Shown here one piece after another: positions 21,701 to 32,094 of a stretch of 64,000 nt of DNA. Below the pieces are notes generated by a model that saw only the letters and a list, made by a program, of their open reading frames with translations, was not told where the DNA came from and searched no databases. The position numbers and the translations under genes were made by a program. The stretch comes from Takakia lepidozioides. Lineage: Eukaryota > Streptophyta > Takakiopsida > Takakiales > Takakiaceae. The first letter of the stretch is position 1; every line of letters begins with the position of its first letter. Location: positions 26,038,001 through 26,102,000 of the forward strand of contig CM060733.1 of the NCBI GenBank assembly GCA_030704615.1, written 5' to 3'.

Positions 21701-23478
21701 TGTAGTTGCAATCCATTTAAAGCGTTGGAGATTAGGTCGTTGTGCTTTATGTCAATTCCGTCAAAATCGATGAGTCCGGACGTGTCTATGACGGGCTGGA
21801 TCGTAGCGTCATTTTTGTTTATTGGTGTTTTTTGGTTGTGCAAATCCGTTATGTTGGTACGATGTTCAGCGTTGGCGAAGTCAATGTCCGTGGATTCAAA
21901 CACCGATCTCAAGATTGATGGTGGAATATCGTTCTCTGGTAGTCCATCCAATATGTCGTTATCAATTTGAATGTCTTTGTAACCCGTGTGATTATTTTTC
22001 AGCCATGTTAACCATGTCGTCACTGCAAGTCTACGTACGTATAGTAAATTACATGTTTTCACGACGTTAATGGGTGGATGTGAAGTGCCGACGAAGTGGA
22101 CGGCAACAATATCGGATAATGAATCTAAGGGTGGTGGCAATTTGTTTAGCAATTCGACCGCACGACCTGGATTTTGAGTAAAACTCACCAAATTTCCTCT
22201 CAATGCGCGTTGCCCCTTTCCGCCCTTATTTACATAACGTAATTTGAACAACATCACACGACAACGGTATCTTGCTATTAACGCTTCTTCAACCATGGTT
22301 AATTTTGGCAAAATGTCGTGAACTTTTCCAAACCACAAACCGTTAGCGAGTGCAAATTTTGGCATCTTGTTCTTTTTCAAGGTGGAACTGCAGTTTTTAC
22401 AAATGAAGATGGTGCGTGCATTATTTGATACTCCTCGTTTGTCCAATAACAACCCATTTAATTCGTCCAGCTGATGTTTTGTGTCATTGATCAATTCTTG
22501 GGGAACCTCTTGTAGGAGAATATGTTCTTCAAAGTGGTTTTCTACTTGTAAGCTGAGCCATTTCTTCATGTGTTTTAAGATCTCACTGTGTAATTCATCG
22601 ATTCTCCATTTCAACATGTTAGAGGTTACTATGTCTCTGCTGCAAACACAACAATATAGATTTGTGAAAGTCGCATTACTAATGTATTCGTTGAAGTTGG
22701 ATAAACAAAACAAGTTATTCTCCAGGCATATTTCTGGTGGGAACTCATGATCGTTCTTTGGTTTTTTTGCAAGAGTGCAATACATTTGTTCTCTTTTTCT
22801 TTTGAGTTTTTCCTTTTCTTCATTTTCGTGTGTAATATATTTCTGAATTTGTGCTGCACATATTTTATTTTTGATCAATGGATCTTGGTTTTTTTGGAAT
22901 GCATATTTTGCCCTTCGTTTCGCATTTGTTTCGTTTGGATCTATTTCCGTGGTTTGTGGTGGATTTTCGATTCTGAATTTTTGTCTACGTTTAGCATTTG
23001 TCTCGTCTGGATCTATTTCGGTGGTTTGTTGTGGATTTTCGATTCTGAATTTTTCCCTGCGTTTAGCATTTGTCTCGTCTGGATCTATTTCGGAGGTTTG
23101 TGGTGGATTTTCGATTCTGAAATTTTCCCTGCGTTTAGCATTTGTCTCGTCTGGATCTATTTCGGTCGTTTGTGGTGGATTTTCGATTCTGAATTTTTCC
23201 CTGCATTTAGCATTTGTCTCGTCTGGATCTATTTCGGAGGTTTGTGGTGGATTTTCGATTCTGAATTTTTCCCCGCGTTTAGCATTTGTCTCGTCTTGAT
23301 CTGTTTTGGTGGTTTGTGGTGGATGTTCCAGTTTGTATTTTTCCCTTCGTTTAGCATTTTTTACGTCTAAATCGAGAGTCGGTTGAGATTTACATTTTTT
23401 CCGTCGCTCATCATTTAATTTCTCTTTATTTAAAGCATACTTTGCCCGTCTCTTGGCATTAGCAATTTCTTTTTCCAT
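18742..23478 (-). pseudogene. Helitron Rep/helicase (RepHel), N-terminal part, frameshifted
   Basis: The ORF has 1,578 codons. It starts with a basic region and 24-aa tandem repeats (about residues 45-190), then zinc-binding pairs (CCVC; CKNC), then a block starting MPKFALANGLWFG typical of the domain preceding Helitron_like_N. The Rep HUH motif HIH is at residues 862-864 and the catalytic tyrosine motif YYITDYITK at 1048-1056, with two Tyr as in Helitron Reps. It ends shortly after the Walker A motif GGAAGTGKTE (about 1552-1561). The TGA at 18,742-18,744 follows a run of five T (18,748-18,752 on plus); a one-base shift there continues directly into the helicase at 16,637-18,679. The break could be a true mutation, an assembly error or, less likely, programmed frameshifting. 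The protein nicks and joins single strands in rolling-circle transposition. Confidence 0.92.
22912..23346 (-). repeat. 72-bp coding minisatellite
   Basis: About six copies of a 72-bp unit encode a 24-residue unit with the core NAKRREKFRIENPPQT. The reading frame is kept throughout. Copies differ by a few substitutions (CREK, GEK, REN). The unit is basic then acidic. The antisense strand is also open over this stretch only because of the repeat. Confidence 0.95.
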
Positions 23479-23479
23479 T

Positions 23480-24000
23480 TTAACTTAGAACTATACACAT
23501 CTGAAAATATGAATTATAAATAAATAATTATATTGACGGTGGACATATTATTATTATTATTATTATATTTTGTTTTTCAGGATGAGGGGGATTGTAGCCC
23601 TGTAAATGTATTAAAAAGGGGATAACATTCGCGTTTTGATAAAATAAATAATAACTGTTCAGATTTATATAAAATTTTAATGAAAATAGTTGTTTTTGAT
23701 AAAACTCATCTCTTGATAAAAACAATTATCATTGTTAAAAATCCAGGTTGATAAAAACAAACGTTTTTGATAAAAATCATTTGTCTTGATAATGATGTTG
23801 ATATTGATATTGATAATGATAAAATTGATGATAAAATTGATATGATATTGATATTCATAATCAGTCTTCATACCTTCTTGCCCTGAATCATCACCCCACC
23901 CTAAAACCATAAGTTTGCAATCATGATACACAATCTCAGAAAATTCTAAAAAGTGTACTATTGTCACCGCTCAATTGTCTGAAAAGCTTGCAGACATTTA
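23480..24000. other. AT-rich leader region with TTGATAAAAAC repeats
   Basis: This lies upstream of the RepHel start. From 23,690 to 23,870 the phrases TTGATAAAAAC and GATATTGATA recur in imperfect tandem. TATTTATAAT on the minus strand near 23,515 may be a TATA box. The Helitron 5' end (TC on minus) should lie here or further right but cannot be fixed. Confidence 0.4.
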
Positions 24001-24055
24001 TGCGAGATCAGGAATGAGCTTTTAGGATAGTTTCGAGATCCTCTCATACGAAGAT

Positions 24056-24256
24056 ATGAGTTTGGTGCACTGTGAGAAATTTGGGCTGGCTGTGGACCCA
24101 CCAGTATCTCCCAATGAGTTTTCTTTTGGTGGTCCAACCGTCTATCTAGCAGACATGTCGGTAGAAGTAGAGCATGATGCAGCCAGAAGAATTTTCAAGA
24201 GGCAGTGGACAACCATGGCTATGGTAGGAGGCAAATGCTATGCTTTTGAGTTTTAG
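24056..24256 (+). CDS. Unrecognised ORF, possible exon
   Basis: The frame encodes about 66 residues after an in-frame Met and reads like real protein (GGPTVYLADMSVEVEHDAARRIFK). It is preceded by similar coding-like sequence with one stop near 24,023. I do not recognise the family. It may be the last exon of a host gene or a captured fragment; no upstream exon was found. Confidence 0.3.
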   Translation: MSLVHCEKFGLAVDPPVSPNEFSFGGPTVYLADMSVEVEHDAARRIFKRQWTTMAMVGGKCYAFEF

Positions 24257-24259
24257 CTA

Positions 24260-24670
24260 CTACTTGTTGGCCAGTAATCTAGGGGCTTGCTATGCAAGGA
24301 TTAGGTGTTGACCTAAGGGACCATAATCAATGAAATCTGACTGTACAACAAAGATATTTTCTCTTGCCGTAAATGCATAATAGAAAATGTACCTGGAAGC
24401 ATCATTCGATTAGGGACCCTCTCACAATCGGTTATTTTTTGGCAGCAACACCTAGTGAAGACGAAAGGCATAGTCCATTGATGTTTGATTCAAACCCAGC
24501 TATGCTGATTGAGGAATTCCAATAGGAGATGGCCCTTCATAAAACCAGGAAAATCCCACATCAGAACGTATAGGCTTACAAATACATACAGATCCATTTC
24601 CACTTTTTCAGTGCTCAAAGACTGGCACATGCATCAGAATACACATGAGGTTCACCTACCAGGCATAATT
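24260..24670. other. No recognisable feature
   Basis: Mixed-composition sequence between the unrecognised ORF and the PPR remnant; nothing seen. Confidence 0.4.
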
Positions 24671-26403
24671 CATTCACTCAACCAGTAACTTGCAGATTTC
24701 AATAAGAGGGGAAAACAGGGTGAAATGTTTTGAAGGCACTTCATCTGCCCAGACAATCTTCTCAGCTCAGCATGGATTTCCTTAATTCTGGGATGCCATC
24801 TACAGCGAAGGTGTGCACTTTTGTTGCAAATCTCAATGCAGCAGTGACCTACCTCCTTTCTAACCCTTCTGACCTTCATCATTCTTCTCACCAACTCCTG
24901 TTTTTGCGATGCAACCATGCACCCCTTCACTCATTTCCAAGGCTGCCAGGATTTGCACAAGCATTGCAAATGCACACAAACATGATGTGGCGAGGCTTCA
25001 CCCCTTCCCCCATAATTTGCTCATAGGTCTCCGAAACCTCCATCCCACGTCCTACCCTGCAAGCAACGCGTTCCACGACATCACATTTCATTCAGCATTA
25101 TAGTGGAACACTGCCTTCGCATCCTTGATGCTCCCACATTTGGCATACATCTCCACGAGGGCATTGTTAAGAATAACATTGGGTACAATTCCAGCTTTGA
25201 CGATGTCACCATGGACCTCTTTCCCCTTTTCCAGGGCTCCCAAGCTTGCACATACAAATTACGGTGATGTGGTTGGGCTTCACCCCTTCGCAGAATACAC
25301 ATAAGTTCCTTTGGTTTGCATCCTCAATGCACCCAAATTTGGCATACATGCCCACAAGGATATCGTACAGAATCACATCTGGTACAATTCCAGCTTTTGC
25401 GATACAACCACGCACCTCTTGCCCTTTTCCAGGGCTGCCAGGCTAACACAAGCATTGGAATCACAAACAAACGTGATGTGGTTGCCCTCACCCCTTTGCA
25501 CATCATTTGCTCATAGGTCTCCAAAGCCTCCATCCCGCGCCGCTGCTGTGCATACCCTACAAGCATCGCGTTGGGCAGTGTTCATAATGACATCTGGTAC
25601 AATTCCAGATTTGACGATGTCACCATGGGCCTCTTTCCCCTTTTCCAGGGCTGCCAGGCTAGCACACGCACTGCAAATGCAAACATACGTGCCTTTAGTT
25701 GACCATCTACCCATGCAGGTTACTTGTAGCTATTGATCCACAGAGAATCATAGGTAATCTGGAGCTTGAAGTCCGGTCCCCTTGGATGAATCTGGACCCA
25801 CACTCTATCCCTGCTCCTTCAACTATCCATGCCTCTGCACAAATCATGCATACATCCTTGCCTTGCTGCTAGCAGCTGACAATGACAGCCTGTGACAGGC
25901 TCAATAAACTCTGGAATAGAGCTCCAAAGCCTCCATCCCGCGCCCCTGCTGTGCATACCCCTGCAAGCATCGCGTTCCACGACACCACATCTCGTTCAGC
26001 CATAATGCTGAAATTAACTCCATTCGCATCCTTAATGCACCCACATTTGGCATACATGTCCACCAGGGCAGTGTTCAGGATGACATCTGGAACAATTCAA
26101 GCTTTGACGATGTCACCATGGACCTTTTTCCCCTTTTCCAGAGCTCCCAGGCTTTCACACGCATTGCAAACACAAACAAACGTGATGTTCTTGGTTTTCA
26201 CCCCTTCACACATCATTTGCTCATAGGTCTCCAAAGCCTCCATCCCGCACCCTTGCTGTGCATATCGTGCAATCATCACACTCCACGACACCACATCACG
26301 TTCAGCCATACTCCATTTGCATCCTCGATGCACCCACATCGCATACATGTCCACCAAGGCAGTGTTCAGGATGACATCTGGTACAATTCCAGCTTTGACG
26401 ATG
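24670..26403 (-). pseudogene. PPR protein gene remnant (PLS type with E-domain end)
   Basis: On the minus strand, repeated phrases such as VDMYAKCG, AERDVVSWN, GMEALETYEQMM, NACASLAALEKGK and HGDIVKAGIVPDV mark at least four PPR units in shifting frames. The 3' part (24,930-24,730) encodes HPRIKEIHAELRRLSGQMK, the E/E+ region that precedes a DYW domain. Many frameshifts and stops break it. In plants such proteins bind organelle RNA and guide C-to-U editing. It continues the PPR sequence right of the LINE (29,638-30,880). A ~35-bp stretch at 25,698-25,734 also recurs at 30,880-30,916, showing internal duplication. Confidence 0.85.
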
Positions 26404-27121
26404 CAATTCCCTTAATAAATTTGAAGAGAGCGTCTCTTTGGTAAGAGAACCCCGGACAGTGTATCAGAAAATGAATACTATCTTCAGATTGCCCACACAA
26501 CGGGCAATTGCACTCTCCCTTTCCTCTCTGCTTCAGTTTGCTGTTCAAAGGTAGGCTTCCTGCCCTGAGTTTAAATTTCAGTCTAGTGCCGAGAGTGGGT
26601 AGACCCTTGAGGTCATCCAAGATGTCCTCCCCCATGTCACAGACTGGAAACAAGTTCAGGGAAGTTTTCTGCCTAACTTCATTTTCATCAGACAATCTCA
26701 TGGCAACAGACATGGCTGAGGACACTACAGCCTCTAAGTCAGATTTATCCAGCAGGGTCAAGACTTGCGGATCCAAGTCCAGGTCCTTGAGGATCTCTTC
26801 TACTCTCTTCTGCCAGGACTTAGCCTGTTTGACAGGGCGGTCCTGTTTCCAAGATATAGAGTCGATTAACTTAGGATATCTGGTGTTGGGCATATGTTGC
26901 AGCTGACCCCACCATCTGACCTTGAATTCATCTTGTCGGGAGCTTAAGGACGGAATGCCAAACTCACCCCGAACAGCCACATTGGCTGTTTTGGAGCATG
27001 CTGACATACACTCCTTAAGCACCCCCACTTGAATGGATTCTAGAGACTTAGCCTGGTTGGAGTTATCAACCCATATAGCAGATCCGTACTCCAAGGCAGG
27101 TCTAATAACGCGACAAAGCAT
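26404..27121 (-). pseudogene. LINE ORF C-terminal part with zinc knuckle
   Basis: The frame carries a post-RT region (PALEYGSAIWVDN, FKVRWWGQLQHMP) and then CPLCGQSEDSIHFLIHC, a Cys-Cys-His-Cys knuckle typical of the C terminus of LINE ORF2. It overlaps the end of the preceding frame (27,040-28,956) and represents a frameshift in one original ORF. The annotated frame runs a few codons past 26,404 into PPR sequence. Confidence 0.8.
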
Positions 27122-28956
27122 GGTTTTCTTAACCTCAGAGTTGACCCCTCTGCAGTGGAAAAATTTAGTGAGCCCCAGAGCTTTGCCCTTGCCAGTTTAA
27201 ACAACTTTCCGGATATGTGCATCCCATTACAATTGGAGGAGAACTCAACGCCCAGATAAGTGTAGGAAGGGAGGACCGGGATCTCTTGGCTACCCCACTG
27301 CCACTTAAGATCACTTCCTCCCTCTCCTCTGTCGTTGAATGCTACCACTGCACATTTGCTGACATTAGCCTCTAGCCCCCAAAGATCAAAGTATCTCTTC
27401 GCGCAATCAATCAACTCCTGGAGATTGGTTGGAGTCTCCCCTATGCCTGCGAAGTCATCCGCAAACATAAGAACTGGTATGGTGGTATCACCCACCCTTA
27501 ACCCAAATCCCTCACTTTCCACATCCTCGAGGAGTTGATTGATGAAAACATTGAAGAGCAGAGGGGACGGAGTACATCCTTGAGCTACACCTTGGTTGTC
27601 AAAGAAGTTGGACTTCTGTCCGTTAACAGTGACACAGCTTTTGGTGTGAGCATACAAGTTGCAGCACTCTTTATAGAGGGCTCGTCTCTCAGCTATCTTG
27701 AGTTTAATCTCATTGGTCCACCAATTAACTGCTCTACCGCAGACAATTAGTTTCCTCCCAATGATCTTGTCAGCCACGGAGGAAACGAAACTCTCCCAAG
27801 AGTCCACTGCTCTTTTGACTTCATTTCTTGCGTTAACAGAGCGTGACTGAAGTTCTTGGAGCGATTGGACAAAATGAGGGAGAGCCTCTTGCAAGGCCTG
27901 GACGTACTCAGCCTTGACCTCCTCATTGTGGAATTCTTCTATGCGCCACTTCCGAATCGAACGTTTCACAGATCTCTTGGTGGTGGGAAAACACCTTTTG
28001 ATCTCAGTCCAAACCAGGAAGTGGTCAGAGGTACCAATATCAGTTCTGTCGATCAACACATTGGCACACTGGGGGAACAAAATTTTGTCCATTATGATAT
28101 AGTCCACAATGGAATGTTCCCCAGTTTGGGATTTCTCACGAGTCCACTGCACTTGGTCACCACTTGTCCTGTTATTCAAGGTCAAAAGCTGAAGCTCTTC
28201 TAGACAGTTAATTAACCATCTGCCATTAGAATTCAGCTCGTCCTCACCAAAAGGTCCAATGATATCGTCCTGATGGATCCCTTTGCCCACCCAGGCATTG
28301 AAGTCCCCCAATAGTACCACCTGACCTTTGGCAAGGAACGAAGCACAGTCCAGCTTTACATCTTCGAAGGCCTTGTCTGCGTCAGCACTAAGGGTCCCCT
28401 CTGTGGGCATGTAAACACAACCAACAAAGAGGTCCTTTGTACTCATGCCGCCCTTCAAATTCAGTTTTAGCCAGATACTATGCTCGTACCTCAAACCCTT
28501 GTTGATAATTTCACAATTGTCAAACAAGAAATCACGGACAAAGAATCCGACCCCTTTTTGACCGCGTTTGGCAGAGGCTGCCTTGAGAGTACACATCTTA
28601 CCTGCCCATTTATAACCAATGACATCTCCAACCAGTTTATCCGACGTTTCCCATGTTTCTTGCCCAGCACAGATATGAATATCATTAGTCCGAAGAACTT
28701 GTCCCACTTCAAGTTGTTTCCTTTGGTTGGTCAACCCTGAGAAGTTGAAAGTGGCCAGCCGCAAGCCAGCCCTTTGCGTGTGAATTGTTTGTCGTCTAGG
28801 TAGCTTGTGATTGCTCCTGGACGGCCAACCGTTCTGCAAAGGGGGGACAGTTACCCCATGTGTAGATTTTGCTCGTCTTGTGTAAACTTTGAGAATTGGT
28901 AAACCATTCAGGGTACCAAATCTTTCAGTTACACGACGCACAGGCTCCGCACACAT
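27040..28956 (-). pseudogene. LINE endonuclease and partial reverse transcriptase
   Basis: The frame has 638 codons. An APE-type endonuclease occupies about residues 65-285, with LATFNFSGLTNQ, GQETWE, LLGDFNAWVGK and GTSDHFLVW. The RT follows with GVAQGCTPSPLLFNVFI and the catalytic FADDF (from residue 498). Between ALYKECCNLYAHTK and SCVTVNGQKS the fingers and the motif A Asp of the RT are missing, an internal deletion near 27,650, so the enzyme should be inactive. The start shown is within the third 47-aa repeat; the true start is upstream in the 29,014-29,637 frame. Confidence 0.88.
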
Positions 28957-29250
28957 AGGGGCAGATTGTCCGTCAGACTGCTTGGGGACAATTACCCTGT
29001 GTATAGATTTTGCTCATCTTGTGTAGACTTTGAGGATTGGTAAACCATTCAGAGTACCAAATCCTTCAGTTACACGACGTTCAGGCTCTGCACACTTAGG
29101 GACAGACTGTCTATCTGACGGCTTGGGGACAATTACCCTGTGCATAGAATTTGTTCGTCTTGTGTAAACCTTGAGGATTGGTAAGCCATTCAGAGTACCA
29201 AATCCTTCAGATTCAGGACGTTCAGGTTCCGTACACTTAGGGGCATCTTG
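28850..29250 (-). repeat. 141-bp tandem repeat in LINE gag-like region
   Basis: Three copies of a 141-bp unit (equivalent points at 28,891, 29,032 and 29,173) encode a 47-residue unit with FGTLNGLPILKVYTRR and CAEPERRVTE. The length is a multiple of three and the frame is conserved. Confidence 0.92.
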
Positions 29251-29637
29251 TCTTTCTGGCTGTTTGGATTCAACCTCATCCAGAGCATCAAACCGATTAG
29301 AAACTCTCAAGTTGAAGTTGTTGCCCTTGGTTGTCTTCCTAGAGCGCCCGTTTGAATCACCAATGTCTAAGACCGCTCTCCAGCCAGTCAAGGGACGAAC
29401 GTCTTTGAGATTGAATTGATGCGGGACTCTATTAGAAGCACTTTTGGTCATTGCAACCTTCAACGTACCCCTGTTATCAAGTCTCGAGATGGTACCATTA
29501 GCCATGAAATCCAAGCCTAAGCTAGAGCATGTAGTTTTAAAGGACACATCGTCCATCCTGGGATTCACCCCAAAAACTACACATGAAGCCCTAGATTTGG
29601 CATAAGCAACCAATTCCCAGGGATCACCCTGAGGCAT
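29014..29637 (-). pseudogene. LINE gag-like N-terminal region
   Basis: The frame has 207 codons. The first ~120 residues (SCVVFGVNPRMDD, NFNLRVSNRFDAL) resemble the pre-endonuclease region of plant-type LINEs. The 47-aa repeats follow. The frame stops at 29,014 in KVYTR followed by TGA, where sister repeats have CGA, so one C-to-T change separates it from the endonuclease frame. Confidence 0.7.
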
Positions 29638-30880
29638 ACATGTCCAGGAGGGTATTGTTCAGATTGACAGCTAGTACAATCCCAGCTTTGATGATGTCAC
29701 CATGGACCTTCCTACCCTTTTCCAGGGCTGCCAGGCCCGCACAAGCATTGCAAACACAAACAAATGTGACCCGGTTGGGCTTCACACCTTCCTGCATCAT
29801 TTGCTCATAAGTCTCCAAAGCCTCCATCCCACACCCATGCTGCACATATCCTGCAATCATCGAACTCCAGGACACTACATCTCGTTCAGCCATATTGTCA
29901 AACTCTCTCTTTGCACCTCTGATGGTGCTGCATTTGGCATACATGTCCACAAGGGTATTGTTCAGAATCAGATCTGGTACGATTCCAGCTTTGATGATGT
30001 CTTCATGGACCTCTTTGCCTTTTTCCAGGGCTGACAGGCTCGCGCATGCATTGCAAATGCAAGTGAATGTGACCCGGTTGGGCTTCACCCCTTCCTGCAT
30101 CATTTGCTCACAGGTCTCCAAAGCCTCCAACTCATATCCATGCTGGGCATATCCTGCAATCATTATATTCTAGGACACTACATCCCGTTCAGCCATATTC
30201 TCGAACACTCCCTTTGCATCTCCGATGCTGCCACATTTGGCATACATGTCCACGAGGGAAGTGTTCAGAATGACATCTGGTACAACTCCAGCTTTGATTA
30301 CATCACCATGGACCTTTGCCCTTTTCCAGGGCTGCCAGGCCCACACACGCATTGCAGACACACACAAATGTGATCCGATTGGGCTTCACTCCTTCCTGCA
30401 TCATTTGCTCATAGGTCTCCAAAGCCTCCATGCCACACCCATGCTGCACATATCCTGCAATCATCGAACTCCAGGACACTACATCTCGTTCAGCCATATT
30501 GTCAAACTCTCCCTTTGCACCTCTGATGGTGGTGTATGCTCCCGCATTAAACATACATGTTCACAAGGGTGTTCTGTAGAAAAACATTTGGTTTGAATCC
30601 ACTTTGGGTAATGTGAGAGTGCACCTGCTTTCCCATTTCCAGGCCTTTTATCTTGACGCACGCATGCAAGAGACAGACATAAGTATCTGTACCTGCTGAA
30701 ATGCTTCCTTGGTTCAAAATTTGAAGAGCCTCTTTCAGTTTCCCTGCCTCACATAGTGTCCTCATATACCTGGAATTTTCAGAAGAGGTCCTGTGGACTC
30801 CCTCTCTTGGTCCTCTTTTGGAGGCTGTGGTCATTGTGAGAGTGCCTGATTTTATCAATTGTGCCCCTACTGCTGCTTGC
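29638..30880 (-). pseudogene. PPR protein gene, N-terminal part, broken
   Basis: The N-terminal block (30,858-30,547) encodes KLKEALQILNQG, TYVCLLHACVKIKGLEMGKQ and NVFLQNTLVNMYV. PPR units of one very uniform type follow (AERDVVSWSSMIAGYVQHG, YEQMMQEGVKPNR, NACAGLAALEKG, NNTLVDMYAKC), at 30,554-30,303, 30,367-30,170 and 30,163-29,638. Frameshifts separate the blocks and a stop follows RDVVS at ~30,170. The LINE interrupts it at ~29,637. The start region matches PLS-class organelle editing factors. A downstream remainder lies at 24,670-26,403. Confidence 0.85.
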
Positions 30881-30919
30881 AGTTGACCATCTACTCATGC
30901 AGGTTTTTTGTAGCTATCA

Positions 30920-31510
30920 ATAAGACGGCCTCCCAAAACCAAGAAGACCCTCCCAAGTACCTTGTAAACACCAAGAAAAACCCTTGCGCAATGCAATTTC
31001 ATGGCCTGTTTAGGAACAACAACCTATGATACAGACAGAGACAGCCACTTTTGCAGAACAGAAAACCTTTTTCACATCATGTAAGAAGAAAGAGAGGCGT
31101 CCTAGGGGTAAACCCTCTAAACCTTGATATGTAGGTTGTCCCACCATTGTGGAGGATAAATATGCTCACCTTTTTCCCTGGAATTCTCACTGGAGAACGC
31201 TCTCCTGGATGCGCCGTTTGAAGAAATGCCCTCCGCACAGTCGAGCTCTGCCAAACCTACCAGGCCTTATCAACCTATGTAGCCATTGCGCTCGCGCTCT
31301 CTCTCTCTCCTTTGAACATCAAACAGAAGCAGGGAGGAAAAGGGTCAGTCTCGACGAAGTACCGTTCAAGAAGTTATTTTCGGCTTTTTCGGGCAATCCG
31401 GGCAGATAGAAAGAAATTGACGACGTACGAAACGTGGCTACGACATGTGGCGACGACACGTGGCGACGATGATGTGGCACTATGGCACCCTATTCCTGCT
31501 CTACGCTAAA
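30920..31510. other. No recognisable gene
   Basis: Mixed sequence upstream of the PPR remnant; a short CT run at ~31,295. Nothing else seen. Confidence 0.4.
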
Positions 31511-31586
31511 CTAGCTCTCGACCTTCGGTCGTCGCTAGAACTAGGGCTTCGCGTTGCTCTGCACTACTAGCAACGAATTCTGAGAA
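31511..31586. repeat. Hairpin plus 48-bp motif, copy 2 (candidate Helitron 3' end)
   Basis: 31,539-31,586 matches 10,566-10,613 at 45 of 48 positions. Immediately left, 31,511-31,538 forms a hairpin (CGACC TTC GGTCG inside CTAGC...GCTAG). Read on minus, the stem-loop is followed by AGAGCTAG and host T, the classical Helitron 3' arrangement. The element would extend rightwards from here. Confidence 0.5.
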
Positions 31587-32094
31587 CTATGTTCAATTTT
31601 TCACAAGAAAGGGGTGGGTCATCCCCACGATGTTACATGCAGAGATCCCGTGTTTTGTTTTTTTCTAGAAGAAAAATGACGGATCTACATTTCAACATTT
31701 AATTTTCACAAGCCGCATCAATCAATAACAACATACCCAAATACCCTTACATTCATTATATGAACTTTCACGCATCCACCATGGGATTGGATCTTGGTGG
31801 GTTAAGGCTAGCTTTTGACAATATTCATGCAAGTTCATCAAGGGCTCCATCCAAAGCCACACTACAAGAAACAAACGAACATGTCCAAATTTAAGATGCT
31901 GAACAAACTTGTGCATAGGGCTGCCCCTCTCATCAAGCTCATTAAAATTCGTATTCACTTTCATCTTCAAGCTTTGGAAAAGCTCCACCACCCAAACCCA
32001 GAATTAGGACATCACCAGAATCAGTAAAAAATCATCCCTTCAGTCAAGTGCAATTGTGGGCTGACTTAGGCGGGATGATACTGCAAAGGTGAGA

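Larger units (their letters stand above)
26404..29637 (-). mobile_element. Non-LTR retrotransposon (LINE) inserted in PPR gene
   Basis: PPR coding sequence breaks off after DMYA at ~29,637 and resumes at ~26,403 with VKAGIVPDV. Between them lie, in minus-strand order, a gag-like region with 47-aa repeats, an APE-type endonuclease, a partial reverse transcriptase and a C-terminal zinc knuckle. No poly(A) tail was seen at the 3' junction, and the last ORF reads across into PPR sequence. The element is defective through an internal deletion, a nonsense codon and a frameshift. Target duplication was not established, because the flanks are themselves repeats. Confidence 0.85.

Noticed and set aside
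22747-23370. Long plus-strand frame (207 codons) rich in WIYFGGLWW repeats
   Set aside because: It is the antisense of the 72-bp repeats in the Helitron ORF and is open only because the repeat unit has no antisense stop.
31858-31878. CACTACAAGAAAC, like a CACTA end
   Set aside because: No inverted partner, no target duplication and no subterminal repeats nearby; likely chance.
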